DNA of 64,000 bases from Segniliparus sp051660745 (GTDB lineage Bacteria > Actinomycetota > Actinomycetes > Mycobacteriales > Mycobacteriaceae). Location: positions 62,001 to 126,000 of the forward strand of contig NZ_JBOFQF010000028.1 in assembly GCF_051660745.1 (NCBI RefSeq), given 5' to 3'. Numbering within the stretch: the stretch's first letter is position 1; each line of letters starts with the position of its first letter. The position numbers and the translations under genes were made by a program. Shown piece after piece: positions 18,200 through 25,543 of this stretch. The notes beneath the pieces were generated by a model that saw nothing but the letters and a program-made list of their open reading frames with translations, searched no databases and was not told where the DNA came from.

Positions 18200-19321
18200 A
18201 TGAGCCGTCCCGAAGAACCTGGCCCGAGCACCCGTTGCGTCCGCACGACAAGCAGTCCTCACGAGCCTGGCACACCGCTGTCGCCGAGCCCGGTGTTCAC
18301 TTCGACGTACCACGCGCTGCCTGCGGGCGAGCCGGGGGATTTCTACGGGCGCAACTCGAACCCCATCTGGCGGGCGCTGGAGGCGGCTTTCGCGGATTTG
18401 GAGCGGGCACAGGCGGCGCTGGTCTTCCCGACCGGCATGGGCGCGATCACCGCAGTGCTCCGCGCGTTGTGCGCAGGCGGCACGCTCCTCGTCCCGTCCG
18501 ACGGGTACTACCAGACCCGGGTGTACGCGGGGGAGCGGCTCGCGGCTTGGGGGGTCGAGGTGCGCACCGAGCGCTGCGCGGCGTTCACAGCCGCGATCCG
18601 CGCATTGGCGGAAGCCTCGCAGCCACGGGTGGTTTTCGCCGAGACGCCGGTGAATCCCACGCTCGACGTGCTGGATTTGCGCGAAGCGGCGGCCGCGGCC
18701 CGCGAGGTGGGGGCGATCTTGGTGGTGGACAACACCGCGGCGACTCCGTTCGGGCAGGTTCCGCTCGATTTCGGCGTGGATCTCGTCGTGGCCTCGGCGA
18801 CGAAAGGACTGTGCGGCCATAGCGACATCACGCTCGGCTACATCGCCGCGAACCGCCCCGACCTCGTGCAGGCGGTCGAGCGGGAGCGGACCGTCTCCGG
18901 AGCGACCACTGGGCCGTTCGAGGCGTGGCTCGCGCACCGCAGCCTCGCCACTGCGGCGTTGCGGTTCGACCGGCAGTGCGCGAACGCGCAGGCCGTGGCG
19001 GAATTCTTGAACAGCGAGCCGCAGGTTCGTTCGGTGCGGTACCCCGGTTTGGCTTCTGACCCCTCCCATGCGCTCGCGGCGCGGCAGATGAGCCGATTCG
19101 GCAGCCTGGTCTCCATCGAGCTGGAGAGCCTCGCGGCGGCGCAACGCTTCCTCGCCCGCAGCGAGCTCTTAGTCGAAGCGACAAGTTTCGGCGGCGTGCA
19201 CAGCACGGCGGATCGCCGGGCGCGTTGGGGGGACGCGGTGCCGGAAGGGTTCCTGCGCTTGTCTATCGGCATCGAAGACGAGCGAGACCTCCTCGCGGAC
19301 CTAGGTCACGCGCTCGGCTGA
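18200..19321 (+). CDS. Cystathionine gamma-synthase/lyase-family PLP enzyme
   Basis: 373 residues, the usual length for Cys/Met metabolism PLP enzymes. Recognisable elements: YGRNSNPIWRALEAAFADLE near the N-terminus, AETPVNPTLDVLDL, VVDNTAATP and the PLP lysine motif SATKGLCGHSD with Lys202. The C-terminal substrate loop reads SFGGVHSTADRR, where many family members have S-x-G-G-x-E-S, so the substrate pocket may differ. It could be a gamma-synthase, gamma-lyase or related trans-sulfuration enzyme. TAGGCT (18188-18193) precedes the ATG by 6 nt. Confidence 0.85.
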   Translation: MSRPEEPGPSTRCVRTTSSPHEPGTPLSPSPVFTSTYHALPAGEPGDFYGRNSNPIWRALEAAFADLERAQAALVFPTGMGAITAVLRALCAGGTLLVPSDGYYQTRVYAGERLAAWGVEVRTERCAAFTAAIRALAEASQPRVVFAETPVNPTLDVLDLREAAAAAREVGAILVVDNTAATPFGQVPLDFGVDLVVASATKGLCGHSDITLGYIAANRPDLVQAVERERTVSGATTGPFEAWLAHRSLATAALRFDRQCANAQAVAEFLNSEPQVRSVRYPGLASDPSHALAARQMSRFGSLVSIELESLAAAQRFLARSELLVEATSFGGVHSTADRRARWGDAVPEGFLRLSIGIEDERDLLADLGHALG

Positions 19322-19333
19322 GCGGGCCTTTGG

Positions 19334-19642
19334 TCAGATGCACTCGATACCGCTGTGGGTGGGGTCGAGCGCGGGGTTGTAGCCGAGGTCGCCTGCCTTG
19401 ATCGGGGTGTCGCTGTGCGCTTGGGCTTCGGCGCAGCTCTTCCATCCGCCGACCGGATAAAGCTGCCCGTACGGGCCCTTCACCCAGACGGGAGCGGGCG
19501 GGGTCGCGCCCTGCGCTTGGCCGGAAGCCGCCTCGGTGCCCGACGACGATTGGCTGTCGTCTGCGACGGCTAGCGGGGCCGCAGGGGCCAACAGCATGCC
19601 CGTGAGTCCGAGCAAGCAGGCTCCCCATGCCGTTCTCGTCAT
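19334..19642 (-). CDS. Small secreted protein with degenerate Excalibur-like C-terminus (copy 1)
   Basis: 102 residues from the ATG at 19642. Signal peptide, a Ser/Gly/Ala linker, then a compact cysteine-containing end: GGWKSCAEAQAHSDTP and GYNPALDPTHSGIECI. The layout (Cys, then a short D-x-x-x-x-G-x-x-C end) resembles the Excalibur calcium-binding module, but the usual DxDxDG loop is reduced to LDPTHSG, so calcium binding is doubtful. The next minus-strand gene is a paralogue with the same ending. Two cysteines could form one disulfide. Confidence 0.75.
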   Translation of the reverse strand: MTRTAWGACLLGLTGMLLAPAAPLAVADDSQSSSGTEAASGQAQGATPPAPVWVKGPYGQLYPVGGWKSCAEAQAHSDTPIKAGDLGYNPALDPTHSGIECI

Positions 19643-19696
19643 ATCCAGCACCTCAATCCGGTCCGCCCTACGGCTTAACTCAATGTGTTGTGTGCA

Positions 19697-19730
19697 TCAT
19701 ACTAATACAGAATGTGATCTAGATCAAACG
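19697..19730 (-). promoter_or_regulatory. Upstream control element of secreted copy 1
   Basis: On the minus strand this holds a TATGAT -10-like box (19702-19697) and upstream of it ATCACATTCT, embedded in the perfect palindrome TGATCTAGATCA (19715-19726). The same ATCACATTCT and TATGAT occur at the same distance from the paralogue's start codon (see 20131-20163). This copy has four extra bases between the two blocks and no convincing -35 hexamer. Confidence 0.5.
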
Positions 19731-19798
19731 CAAGGGGCCGTGTCGGGCCCAAGGCGGGCCGGGAGGGGGCCCGGAGGGGTCGGGCGCGAGGGGGTCTT

Positions 19799-20074
19799 CT
19801 AGACGCACTCGATGCCGCGGCCCGTGGGGTCGAGCGCGGGGTTGTAGCCGGGGTCGGCGCGAAAGAGGGGGGTGGAGGCGTGCGCCTGGGCCTCGGCGCA
19901 GCTCTTCCAGCCCGTGACCGGGTAGGGCTTCCCGTAGACGTCGAGGCCCCACTGGGTCGGGCCGGACGTCTGCCCGTCTTCCGCGCGGGCGGCGGCGGCA
20001 GGCGCGAAGAGGGCGAGCCCGGCGATCGCCGCGGCGACTGTCGCTTTGGTCCGGTCCGTCAGTCTCGATCCCAT
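19799..20074 (-). CDS. Small secreted protein with degenerate Excalibur-like C-terminus (copy 2)
   Basis: 91 residues from the ATG at 20074, preceded by GAGAAAGAGG; longer in-frame starts upstream would spoil the signal peptide. Mature region: TGWKSCAEAQAHASTP and GYNPALDPTGRGIECV, nearly identical to copy 1 (W-K-S-C-A-E-A-Q-A-H and Y-N-P-A-L-D-P-T are shared). The linker between signal and domain is shorter here. Tandem duplication is the likely origin. Function unknown; envelope localisation is inferred from the signal peptide. Confidence 0.77.
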   Translation of the reverse strand: MGSRLTDRTKATVAAAIAGLALFAPAAAARAEDGQTSGPTQWGLDVYGKPYPVTGWKSCAEAQAHASTPLFRADPGYNPALDPTGRGIECV

Positions 20075-20130
20075 GCTGCTGGCCTCTTTCTCCATTGTTT
20101 GTGGCGCGAGCCACTGAGTGGTATGCAGCA

Positions 20131-20163
20131 ATCATACAAAGAATGTGATGTAGGACAAAAACG
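20131..20163 (-). promoter_or_regulatory. Promoter/operator of secreted copy 2
   Basis: Minus strand: TTGTCC, 16 nt, TATGAT (20136-20131), with ATCACATTCT in the spacer. This spacer block and the -10 are shared with copy 1, and both sit 55-57 nt upstream of the respective ATG. The shared block is therefore a candidate regulator site. Confidence 0.55.
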
Positions 20164-20217
20164 AGGATTTCGGGCATCGGGGTCTGCCGCCGTATCATGG
20201 GCGGGGCGAATCTGGGG

Positions 20218-21969
20218 ATGCAAACACAATCGGGACGACACCGGCACAGGAGACGAAGCAGGTTGACGCAGGCGAGCGCACAAGCGAGGCCGCTGCGCGC
20301 ATGGCAGCGGCGTGCGCTGGCGAAATACTTGAGCTCGGCCCCGTCGGATTTCCTCGCCGTGGCCACTCCCGGATCCGGGAAAACGACGTTCGGCCTCCGG
20401 ATCGCGGCAGAGCTCCTCGCGGACCGAACCGTGGACCAGATCACGGTGGTGACCCCGACGGAGCACCTCAAGCACCAGTGGGCGCAGTCGGCGGCGGAGT
20501 CGGGGCTGCTCCTCGACTCGCGGTTCTCGAACGCGGTCGGCATGACTTCCAGCGACAACCATGGCGTCGTCGTCACCTACGCCCAGGTCGCGGCGCACCC
20601 CGCCCGGCACAGGGTGCGCACCGAGCGCAGGCGCACGCTGGTGCTCCTCGACGAGGTGCACCACGCGGGGGACGCGAAGTCCTGGGGCGACGGCGTGCGC
20701 GAGGCGTTCGAGGGCGCCGAGCGGCGCGTCGCGCTGACCGGCACGCCGTTCCGCAGCGACGACAGCCCCATTCCCTTCGTCAGGTACGAGCCGGTCGGGG
20801 ACGGCGGGCTGATCAGCCGTTCCGACCATCAGTACGGCTACTCGGAGGCGCTGGCGGACGGCGTCGTCCGTCCCGTGGTGTTCCTCGCGTACTCCGGCGA
20901 GGCGCGTTGGCGCTCGAGCGCGGGCGACGAGTACGCCGCCCGGCTCGGCGACCCGCTCACCCGCGAGCACACGGCGCGGGCGTGGCGCACGGCTTTGGAC
21001 CCGCAGGGCGACTGGATCCCTGCCGTGTTCGCAGCCGCGCACCGGCGGCTGGAGCACAAGCGCGCCACGGGCATGCCGGACGCGGGCGGGCTGGTGATCG
21101 CGACCGACCAGGAAAAGGCGCGGGCGTACGCGGCGAAGCTGCGCGAGATCACCGGAGAGGCTCCGACCGTGGTCGTCTCCGACGACCCGAGCGCTTCGGG
21201 GAAGATCGCGGAGTTCTCGAAGGGCACGTCGAAATGGCTGGTGGCGGTCCGGATGGTGTCGGAGGGCGTCGACGTGCCGCGCCTCTCGGTCGGGGTGTAC
21301 GCCACCAGTTCCGCGACTGCGCTGTACTTCGCGCAGGCGGTCGGCCGGTTCGTCCGCGCCCGGCAGCAGGGCGAGACAGCGAGCGTGTTCCTGCCTTCGG
21401 TGCCGGTGCTGCTGGGCCTCGCGAGCGAGCTGGAGGCCCAGCGCGACCACGTGCTGGGCGCGCCCAAGCGGCAAGAAGAGGGCTGGGAGGACGAGCTCCT
21501 CGAGAAGGCGAACCGCAAAGAGTCCACAGCGGACCTGCCGCCGGAGTCGTTCGAGGCGCTCGGCGCGCAGGCCGAGCTGGACCAGGTGATCTATGACGGG
21601 AACTCGTTCGGGACCGCGACGTTCGCGGGGTCCGACGAGGAGGCGGACTACCTGGGGCTGCCAGGCCTGTTGGACGCGGAACAGATGCGCACATTGTTGG
21701 GCAAACGGCAGGATGAGCAGCTCGCGCGGCGTTCGCAGGCCGATGCGGTCGCTCCCGCGCAACCGGAGCACGCCGGCAGGAACCTTTCGGACCTGCGCCG
21801 CGAGCTCAACGCCCTGGTCGCCGCCTACCACCACCGCACGGGGAAGCCGCACGGCGTGGTGCACACCGAGCTGCGCGCGAAGCTCGGCGGGCCAGCGGTC
21901 GCGGCCGCCTCCGCGCATCAGCTCAAGGAGCGGATCGACCTGTTGCGCAAGTGGGCGCGCTCGGGTTAG
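20218..21969 (+). CDS. Superfamily 2 DEAD/DEAH-type helicase
   Basis: 583 residues from the ATG at 20218. An in-frame ATG at 20197 lies inside a TATCAT -10-like box (20193-20198), so the later start is preferred. Helicase motifs: Walker A ATPGSGKTT, motif Ia VVTPTEHLKHQW, Walker B LLDEVHHAGD (a DEVH variant), motif III ALTGTPFRSDD, and motif VI QAVGRFVRARQ. The C-terminal 150 residues (after SVPVLLGLASELEAQRD) are outside the helicase core and end in a helical NLSDLRRELNALVAAYHHRTG segment. It may act in DNA repair or RNA remodelling; the family has no firm assignment. Confidence 0.88.
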   Translation: MQTQSGRHRHRRRSRLTQASAQARPLRAWQRRALAKYLSSAPSDFLAVATPGSGKTTFGLRIAAELLADRTVDQITVVTPTEHLKHQWAQSAAESGLLLDSRFSNAVGMTSSDNHGVVVTYAQVAAHPARHRVRTERRRTLVLLDEVHHAGDAKSWGDGVREAFEGAERRVALTGTPFRSDDSPIPFVRYEPVGDGGLISRSDHQYGYSEALADGVVRPVVFLAYSGEARWRSSAGDEYAARLGDPLTREHTARAWRTALDPQGDWIPAVFAAAHRRLEHKRATGMPDAGGLVIATDQEKARAYAAKLREITGEAPTVVVSDDPSASGKIAEFSKGTSKWLVAVRMVSEGVDVPRLSVGVYATSSATALYFAQAVGRFVRARQQGETASVFLPSVPVLLGLASELEAQRDHVLGAPKRQEEGWEDELLEKANRKESTADLPPESFEALGAQAELDQVIYDGNSFGTATFAGSDEEADYLGLPGLLDAEQMRTLLGKRQDEQLARRSQADAVAPAQPEHAGRNLSDLRRELNALVAAYHHRTGKPHGVVHTELRAKLGGPAVAAASAHQLKERIDLLRKWARSG

Positions 21970-21975
21970 GCCGAG

Positions 21976-22707
21976 TCAGGTCCACTGGCCGCGCAATGCC
22001 GCCGCGCGCTCGTCCCAGCCCTCGTCCGGCAGGGCAGCGTGCAGCAGCATCGCCGCGGCCCAGGCCAGCGGCAGGAGCCCGGCGTCTGTGGCCTCCCCGA
22101 GCACCTCTCGCGCGCATATCTGGGATTGGGAGAGATCGTCCAAACAGAAGTGCGTGGCGGCGAGGATCAGATGCGATTTCACCCGGTGGCGAAGGCTCGG
22201 GACTGTCTTCCCGATGAACGATCGCGTTTCCACCAGGCCGAAGCCGACGGCGCGGCCTCTGTTGCCGGTCGCGATCGCGGTCTCCGTGTTGACCCATGTC
22301 CAGCGCACCCGCGCCCGCCAGCCGAAGGGGGCTGGCTCTGCGGCGGCGAGGAAGCCTTTTGCTCGGGCGAGCGGCGGCTCCGCGCGGTCGAACTCGCCGA
22401 GGCCGAGATGGTCGGCGGCGAGCCCGGTGAGCGCGTCGCAGCGGGCGAGGGCGAGCTCCGGGCTCTGCTCGTCGCGCTCTTCGTCCACGAGCGAGAGCGC
22501 GCGGGCGTCGAGCCGCAGCGCGTTCGCGTGGTCCCCTTGCTGGCGGAGGATCGAGCCCTCCAGGCTGAGCGCCGTGGACCGCAGTGCGACGGGATGGCGT
22601 GGTTCGCGCAATGTCCGGACGAGCTCTGCGGCTTCCGAATAACGGCCCTGCCCGGCGAGGGCCACGGAGCGGAGCCAGCGCTCGAACGGAGTCCTCGCGG
22701 GCGGCAA
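21976..22707 (-). CDS. TPR-like protein beside whiB3 (Rv3415c-like)
   Basis: 243 residues, starting at a TTG at 22707; other starts are possible. Almost entirely helical, with repeated Ala/Leu-rich helix pairs typical of TPR-like solenoids (ERWLRSVALAGQGRYSEAAEL, ALARCDALTGLAADHLGLGEFDRAE). In M. tuberculosis a protein of this type (Rv3415c) lies divergently next to whiB3 (Rv3416), the same arrangement as here. Function unknown. Convergent with the helicase gene, 6 nt apart. Confidence 0.65.
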   Translation of the reverse strand: MPPARTPFERWLRSVALAGQGRYSEAAELVRTLREPRHPVALRSTALSLEGSILRQQGDHANALRLDARALSLVDEERDEQSPELALARCDALTGLAADHLGLGEFDRAEPPLARAKGFLAAAEPAPFGWRARVRWTWVNTETAIATGNRGRAVGFGLVETRSFIGKTVPSLRHRVKSHLILAATHFCLDDLSQSQICAREVLGEATDAGLLPLAWAAAMLLHAALPDEGWDERAAALRGQWT

Positions 22708-22864
22708 GGGGTAGATGTGAGGTCGGTCACCGAAGGCCGCTGAAGTTAACGCAGAATTTAACGCGGATTGATCGGATGTAAATTTTTCGGCGATTTTGGT
22801 TTCCTCAAGAAGTTTTTCTCACATAGTAGGGACGGGATATGTGAAATACCACTTTTTTAGGGTC

Positions 22865-22893
22865 TTGACGGCGTTGCTGTGGCCTCGTACCGT
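22865..22893 (+). promoter_or_regulatory. Candidate whiB3 promoter
   Basis: TTGACG (22865-22870), a 17-nt spacer and TACCGT (22888-22893), a good sigma-A-like match. The transcript would start near 22900 and carry a leader of about 100 nt before whiB3. The DNA between 22740 and 22865 is notably AT-rich compared with the surroundings, so it probably holds further control sites; I cannot name any. Confidence 0.6.
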
Positions 22894-23000
22894 AACTCCA
22901 ACACAACGAGGTGGTCAACCCAGGTCGTTCGGCGCGACGAGAGAGTTTCTCCGAGCGATTTGGCGAACAATGAAGCTTGAAAACGAGGAGCGCCGTCACG

Positions 23001-23291
23001 ATGTCAGTTCCACTTCTCCCTGGTCCGAACGCGGACGTATGGGATTGGCAGATGAAGGGGGTTTGTCGTGGGATGGACTCGTCAGTCTTCTTCCACCCGG
23101 AGGGGGAGCGCGGTCGAGCGCGCAGGCAGCGGGAGAACAAGGCGAAAGAGTTCTGCAGGCAGTGCCCGGTCCTCTTGCAGTGCCGCGAGCACGCGATCCG
23201 GGTCGGCGAGCCGTACGGCATCTGGGGCGGGCTGTCCGAGTCTGAGCGGATTGCCGCTATGGAGAAGCATCGCCGCAGGCTGGCAAGCTAG
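23001..23291 (+). CDS. whiB3: WhiB3-type iron-sulfur transcription factor
   Basis: 96 residues from ATG 23001, which has ACGAGGAG ten bases upstream. Four cysteines (Cys22, Cys52, Cys55, Cys61; C-x29-C-x2-C-x5-C) would hold a 4Fe-4S cluster, followed by the Wbl signature GEPYGIWGGLSESER and a basic tail KHRRRLAS. The N-terminal LLPGPNADVWDWQMKGVCRG matches WhiB3 as I recall it from M. tuberculosis. WhiB3 senses redox state and NO and binds the primary sigma factor. The neighbourhood (Rv3415c-like gene, groEL1, groES) is also that of mycobacterial whiB3. Confidence 0.95.
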   Translation: MSVPLLPGPNADVWDWQMKGVCRGMDSSVFFHPEGERGRARRQRENKAKEFCRQCPVLLQCREHAIRVGEPYGIWGGLSESERIAAMEKHRRRLAS

Positions 23292-23296
23292 CTGAG

Positions 23297-23350
23297 GCAA
23301 AAATGATTGTGGCCCCAGGCGATATCGCCTGGGGCCACAATCATTTTTGC
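23297..23350. terminator. 54-bp perfect palindrome, bidirectional terminator between whiB3 and groEL1
   Basis: Each half is 27 nt and the two are exact reverse complements with no spacer (centre GAT|ATC). The GC-rich core (GGCCCCAGGC) is flanked by AAAAATGATT on one side and its complement on the other, so RNA from either direction forms a long hairpin ending in a U-run. It starts 5 nt after the whiB3 stop and ends 2 nt before the groEL1 stop. Confidence 0.9.
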
Positions 23351-23352
23351 GC

Positions 23353-24966
23353 CTAGTGGGCGTGCCCGTGGTGCCCGTGGCCGGGATCGGCCTTCGCGGG
23401 CTTGTCCACAATGGCGGTCTCGGTGGTGAACACCATCCGCGCCACGGAGGCAGCGTTGACGACTGCCGATCGGGTCACCTTCACAGGGTCGATGACGCCG
23501 GCTTCGAGCAGGTTCTCGTAGGTCAGCTTCGCGGCGTTGAACCCGATGCTCGGGTTCTCGGCGACCTTGCTGACCACCACGGCCCCGTCCTGGCCCGCGT
23601 TGGTCGCGATCCAGTACAGCGGGGCCTTGATCGCCTTGGCCACGACCAAGACGCCGAGCGCCTCGTCGCCGGAGAGGCTCCCGGCGAGTTCGGCGAGCCC
23701 TGCGCCCGCATGCACGAGCGCGGTGCCGCCGCCGGGGACGATGCCCTCCTCCACGGCCGCTTTCGCGGCGGAGACGGCGTCCTCGACGCGGTGCTTGCGC
23801 TCTTTGGCCTCAGTCTCGGTGGCCGCGCCGACCTTGATGACCGCGACGCCGCCCGCGAGCTTCGCGAGCCGCTCCTGCAGCTTCTCGCGGTCCCAGTCGG
23901 AGTCGGTGTTCTCGATCTCCTGGCGGATCTGGGCGACTCGGGCCTGGACTTGGTCGCGGCTGCCCTCGCCCTCGACGATCGTGGTCTCGTCCTTGGTGAC
24001 GACGATACGCCGGGCGGAGCCGAGGACCTCGAGGCCGACTTCGCGCAGCCGCAGGCCGACCTCGGGGTTGACCACCTGGGCGCCGGTGACCACGGCGAGG
24101 TCTTCGAGGAAGGCCTTGCGCCGGTCGCCGAAGTACGGGGCCTTCACGGCCACCGCGCGCAGCGTCTTGCGGATGGAGTTCACCACGAGGGTGGACAGCG
24201 CCTCGCCCTCGACGTCCTCCGCCACGATGAGGACGGGCTTGCCCGCCTCGGCGATCTTCTCCAGCAGCGGGAGCAGGTCGGCCAGCGAGCTGATCTTGTC
24301 CCGGTGCAGGAGCAGGGAGGCGTTCTCCAGCACGGCTTCCTGCTCGTCCTGGTCCGTGATGAAGTAGGGGGAGAGGAAGCCCTTGTCGAATCGGACGCCC
24401 TCGGTCACCACGAGCTCGGTCTCGAGCGTCCCGGACTCCTCGATCGTCACGACACCGTCCTTGCCGACCTTGGTCAGCGCCTCGCCGACCAGTTGGCCGA
24501 TCCGCTCGTCGCGGGAGGAGACGGTGGCGATCTGGGCGATGTGCTCTTCGCCGTCCACCGGAGTGGCGAGCTTGAGCAGCGCCTCGCTCACCGCGTCGGC
24601 GGCCTTGGCGACGCCGGAGCCGAGCGTGATCGGGTTCGCGCCTGCGGCGACGTTGCGCAGCCCCTCGCGGATCAGCGCCTGGGCGAGCACGGTCGCGGTG
24701 GTGGTGCCGTCGCCCGCGACATCGTTTGTCTTGGTGGCGACGGACTTCACGAGCTGGGCCCCGAGGTTCTCGAAGGGGTCTTCGAGGTCGATCTCGCGGG
24801 CGATGGTGACGCCGTCGTTGGTCACGGTCGGGCCGCCGTACGCCTTGGCGAGCACGACGTGCCTGCCGCGCGGGCCGAGGGTGACTTTCACGGTGTCGGC
24901 GAGCCGGTCGACGCCGCGCTCAAGTGCGCGGCGGGCGGTCTCGTCGTATTCGATGAGTTTTGCCAT
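23353..24966 (-). CDS. groEL1: Chaperonin GroEL1 with histidine-rich tail
   Basis: 537 residues. Standard GroEL sequence throughout, including TLGPRGRHVVLAKAYGGPTVTNDGVTIAREI near the N-terminus and VAGDGTTTATVLAQALI at the ATPase site. The C-terminus is PGHGHHGHAH instead of the Gly-Gly-Met tail of housekeeping GroEL, which marks the GroEL1 paralogue of mycolic-acid actinobacteria. GroEL1 is associated with envelope lipid and biofilm functions in mycobacteria. groES lies immediately upstream. A separate GroEL2 is expected elsewhere in the genome. Confidence 0.97.
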   Translation of the reverse strand: MAKLIEYDETARRALERGVDRLADTVKVTLGPRGRHVVLAKAYGGPTVTNDGVTIAREIDLEDPFENLGAQLVKSVATKTNDVAGDGTTTATVLAQALIREGLRNVAAGANPITLGSGVAKAADAVSEALLKLATPVDGEEHIAQIATVSSRDERIGQLVGEALTKVGKDGVVTIEESGTLETELVVTEGVRFDKGFLSPYFITDQDEQEAVLENASLLLHRDKISSLADLLPLLEKIAEAGKPVLIVAEDVEGEALSTLVVNSIRKTLRAVAVKAPYFGDRRKAFLEDLAVVTGAQVVNPEVGLRLREVGLEVLGSARRIVVTKDETTIVEGEGSRDQVQARVAQIRQEIENTDSDWDREKLQERLAKLAGGVAVIKVGAATETEAKERKHRVEDAVSAAKAAVEEGIVPGGGTALVHAGAGLAELAGSLSGDEALGVLVVAKAIKAPLYWIATNAGQDGAVVVSKVAENPSIGFNAAKLTYENLLEAGVIDPVKVTRSAVVNAASVARMVFTTETAIVDKPAKADPGHGHHGHAH

Positions 24967-25008
24967 GGGTGAAGTCCTTGCTGAGAAAGCCTGGAAGGGG
25001 GAAAGTGA

Positions 25009-25045
25009 AAACTCGCCCGCCCGGCGGGGCCGGGCGGGCGAGTTT
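25009..25045 (-). terminator. Hairpin between groES and groEL1
   Basis: AAACTCGCCCGCCCG (25009-25023) and its exact complement (25031-25045) form a 15-bp stem with a 7-nt loop in the 84-nt gap between the two genes. On the minus strand it is followed by a short T-run. It could stop part of the transcripts after groES, or protect or mark a processing site. Confidence 0.65.
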
Positions 25046-25050
25046 CGAAA

Positions 25051-25347
25051 TCACTTCTCGATGACAGCGAGGATGTCGCGGGCCGAGAGGATCAGGTACT
25101 CCTTGCCGTTGTACTTGATCTCGGTGCCGCCGTACTTGCTGTAGATAACGGTGTCGCCCGCCTTGACGTCGAGGGGGATGCGGTTGCCCTTCTCGGTCAC
25201 CCGGCCTTCGCCGACGGCGATGACGGTGCCCTCCTGGGGCTTCTCCTTGGCGGTGTCCGGGATGACCAAGCCAGAAGCAGTGGTCGTCTCGGCCTCGTTC
25301 GCCTCGACGAGGATCTTGTCCTCAAGCGGCTTGATGTTCACGCTCAT
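25051..25347 (-). CDS. groES: Co-chaperonin GroES
   Basis: 98 residues, full length. Begins MSVNIKPLEDKILVEANEAE and contains the mobile loop (TTASGLVIPDTAKEKPQEG) and IYSKYGGTEIKYNGKEYLIL at the C-terminus. It forms the heptameric lid of the chaperonin. It is the first gene of the groES-groEL1 operon, with a CIRCE operator about 91 nt upstream of its start codon, so HrcA repression is expected. Confidence 0.98.
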   Translation of the reverse strand: MSVNIKPLEDKILVEANEAETTTASGLVIPDTAKEKPQEGTVIAVGEGRVTEKGNRIPLDVKAGDTVIYSKYGGTEIKYNGKEYLILSARDILAVIEK

Positions 25348-25438
25348 CGCGATGAGCCTCCAATTTCACTCGGATATTTGTGGTTCGCGGCGCACTTGCG
25401 CTCCCCGTGTCGCGGGTCCAGGGTGCTCTGCGCGGCCT

Positions 25439-25465
25439 CTAGCACTCTACATGGTCGAGTGCTAA
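25439..25465. promoter_or_regulatory. CIRCE operator (HrcA binding site)
   Basis: CTAGCACTC, nine bases (TACATGGTC), GAGTGCTAA. This matches the CIRCE consensus (TTAGCACTC-N9-GAGTGCTAA) at 17 of 18 arm positions. It overlaps the groES -10 box and spacer, so HrcA bound here would block polymerase. Confidence 0.95.
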
Positions 25466-25472
25466 AGCTCAA
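25444..25472 (-). promoter_or_regulatory. groES-groEL1 promoter
   Basis: Minus strand: TTGAGC (25472-25467), 17-nt spacer, TAGAGT (25449-25444). Both the spacer and the -10 box lie inside the CIRCE palindrome. The transcript would carry a leader of about 90 nt. Confidence 0.75.
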
Positions 25473-25543
25473 CAGCTGGATGCGATGTCGCCCGACTGGC
25501 GCCGGTGGTTACCCTATCAAGCGCCGAGAGAATGGAGATCACG

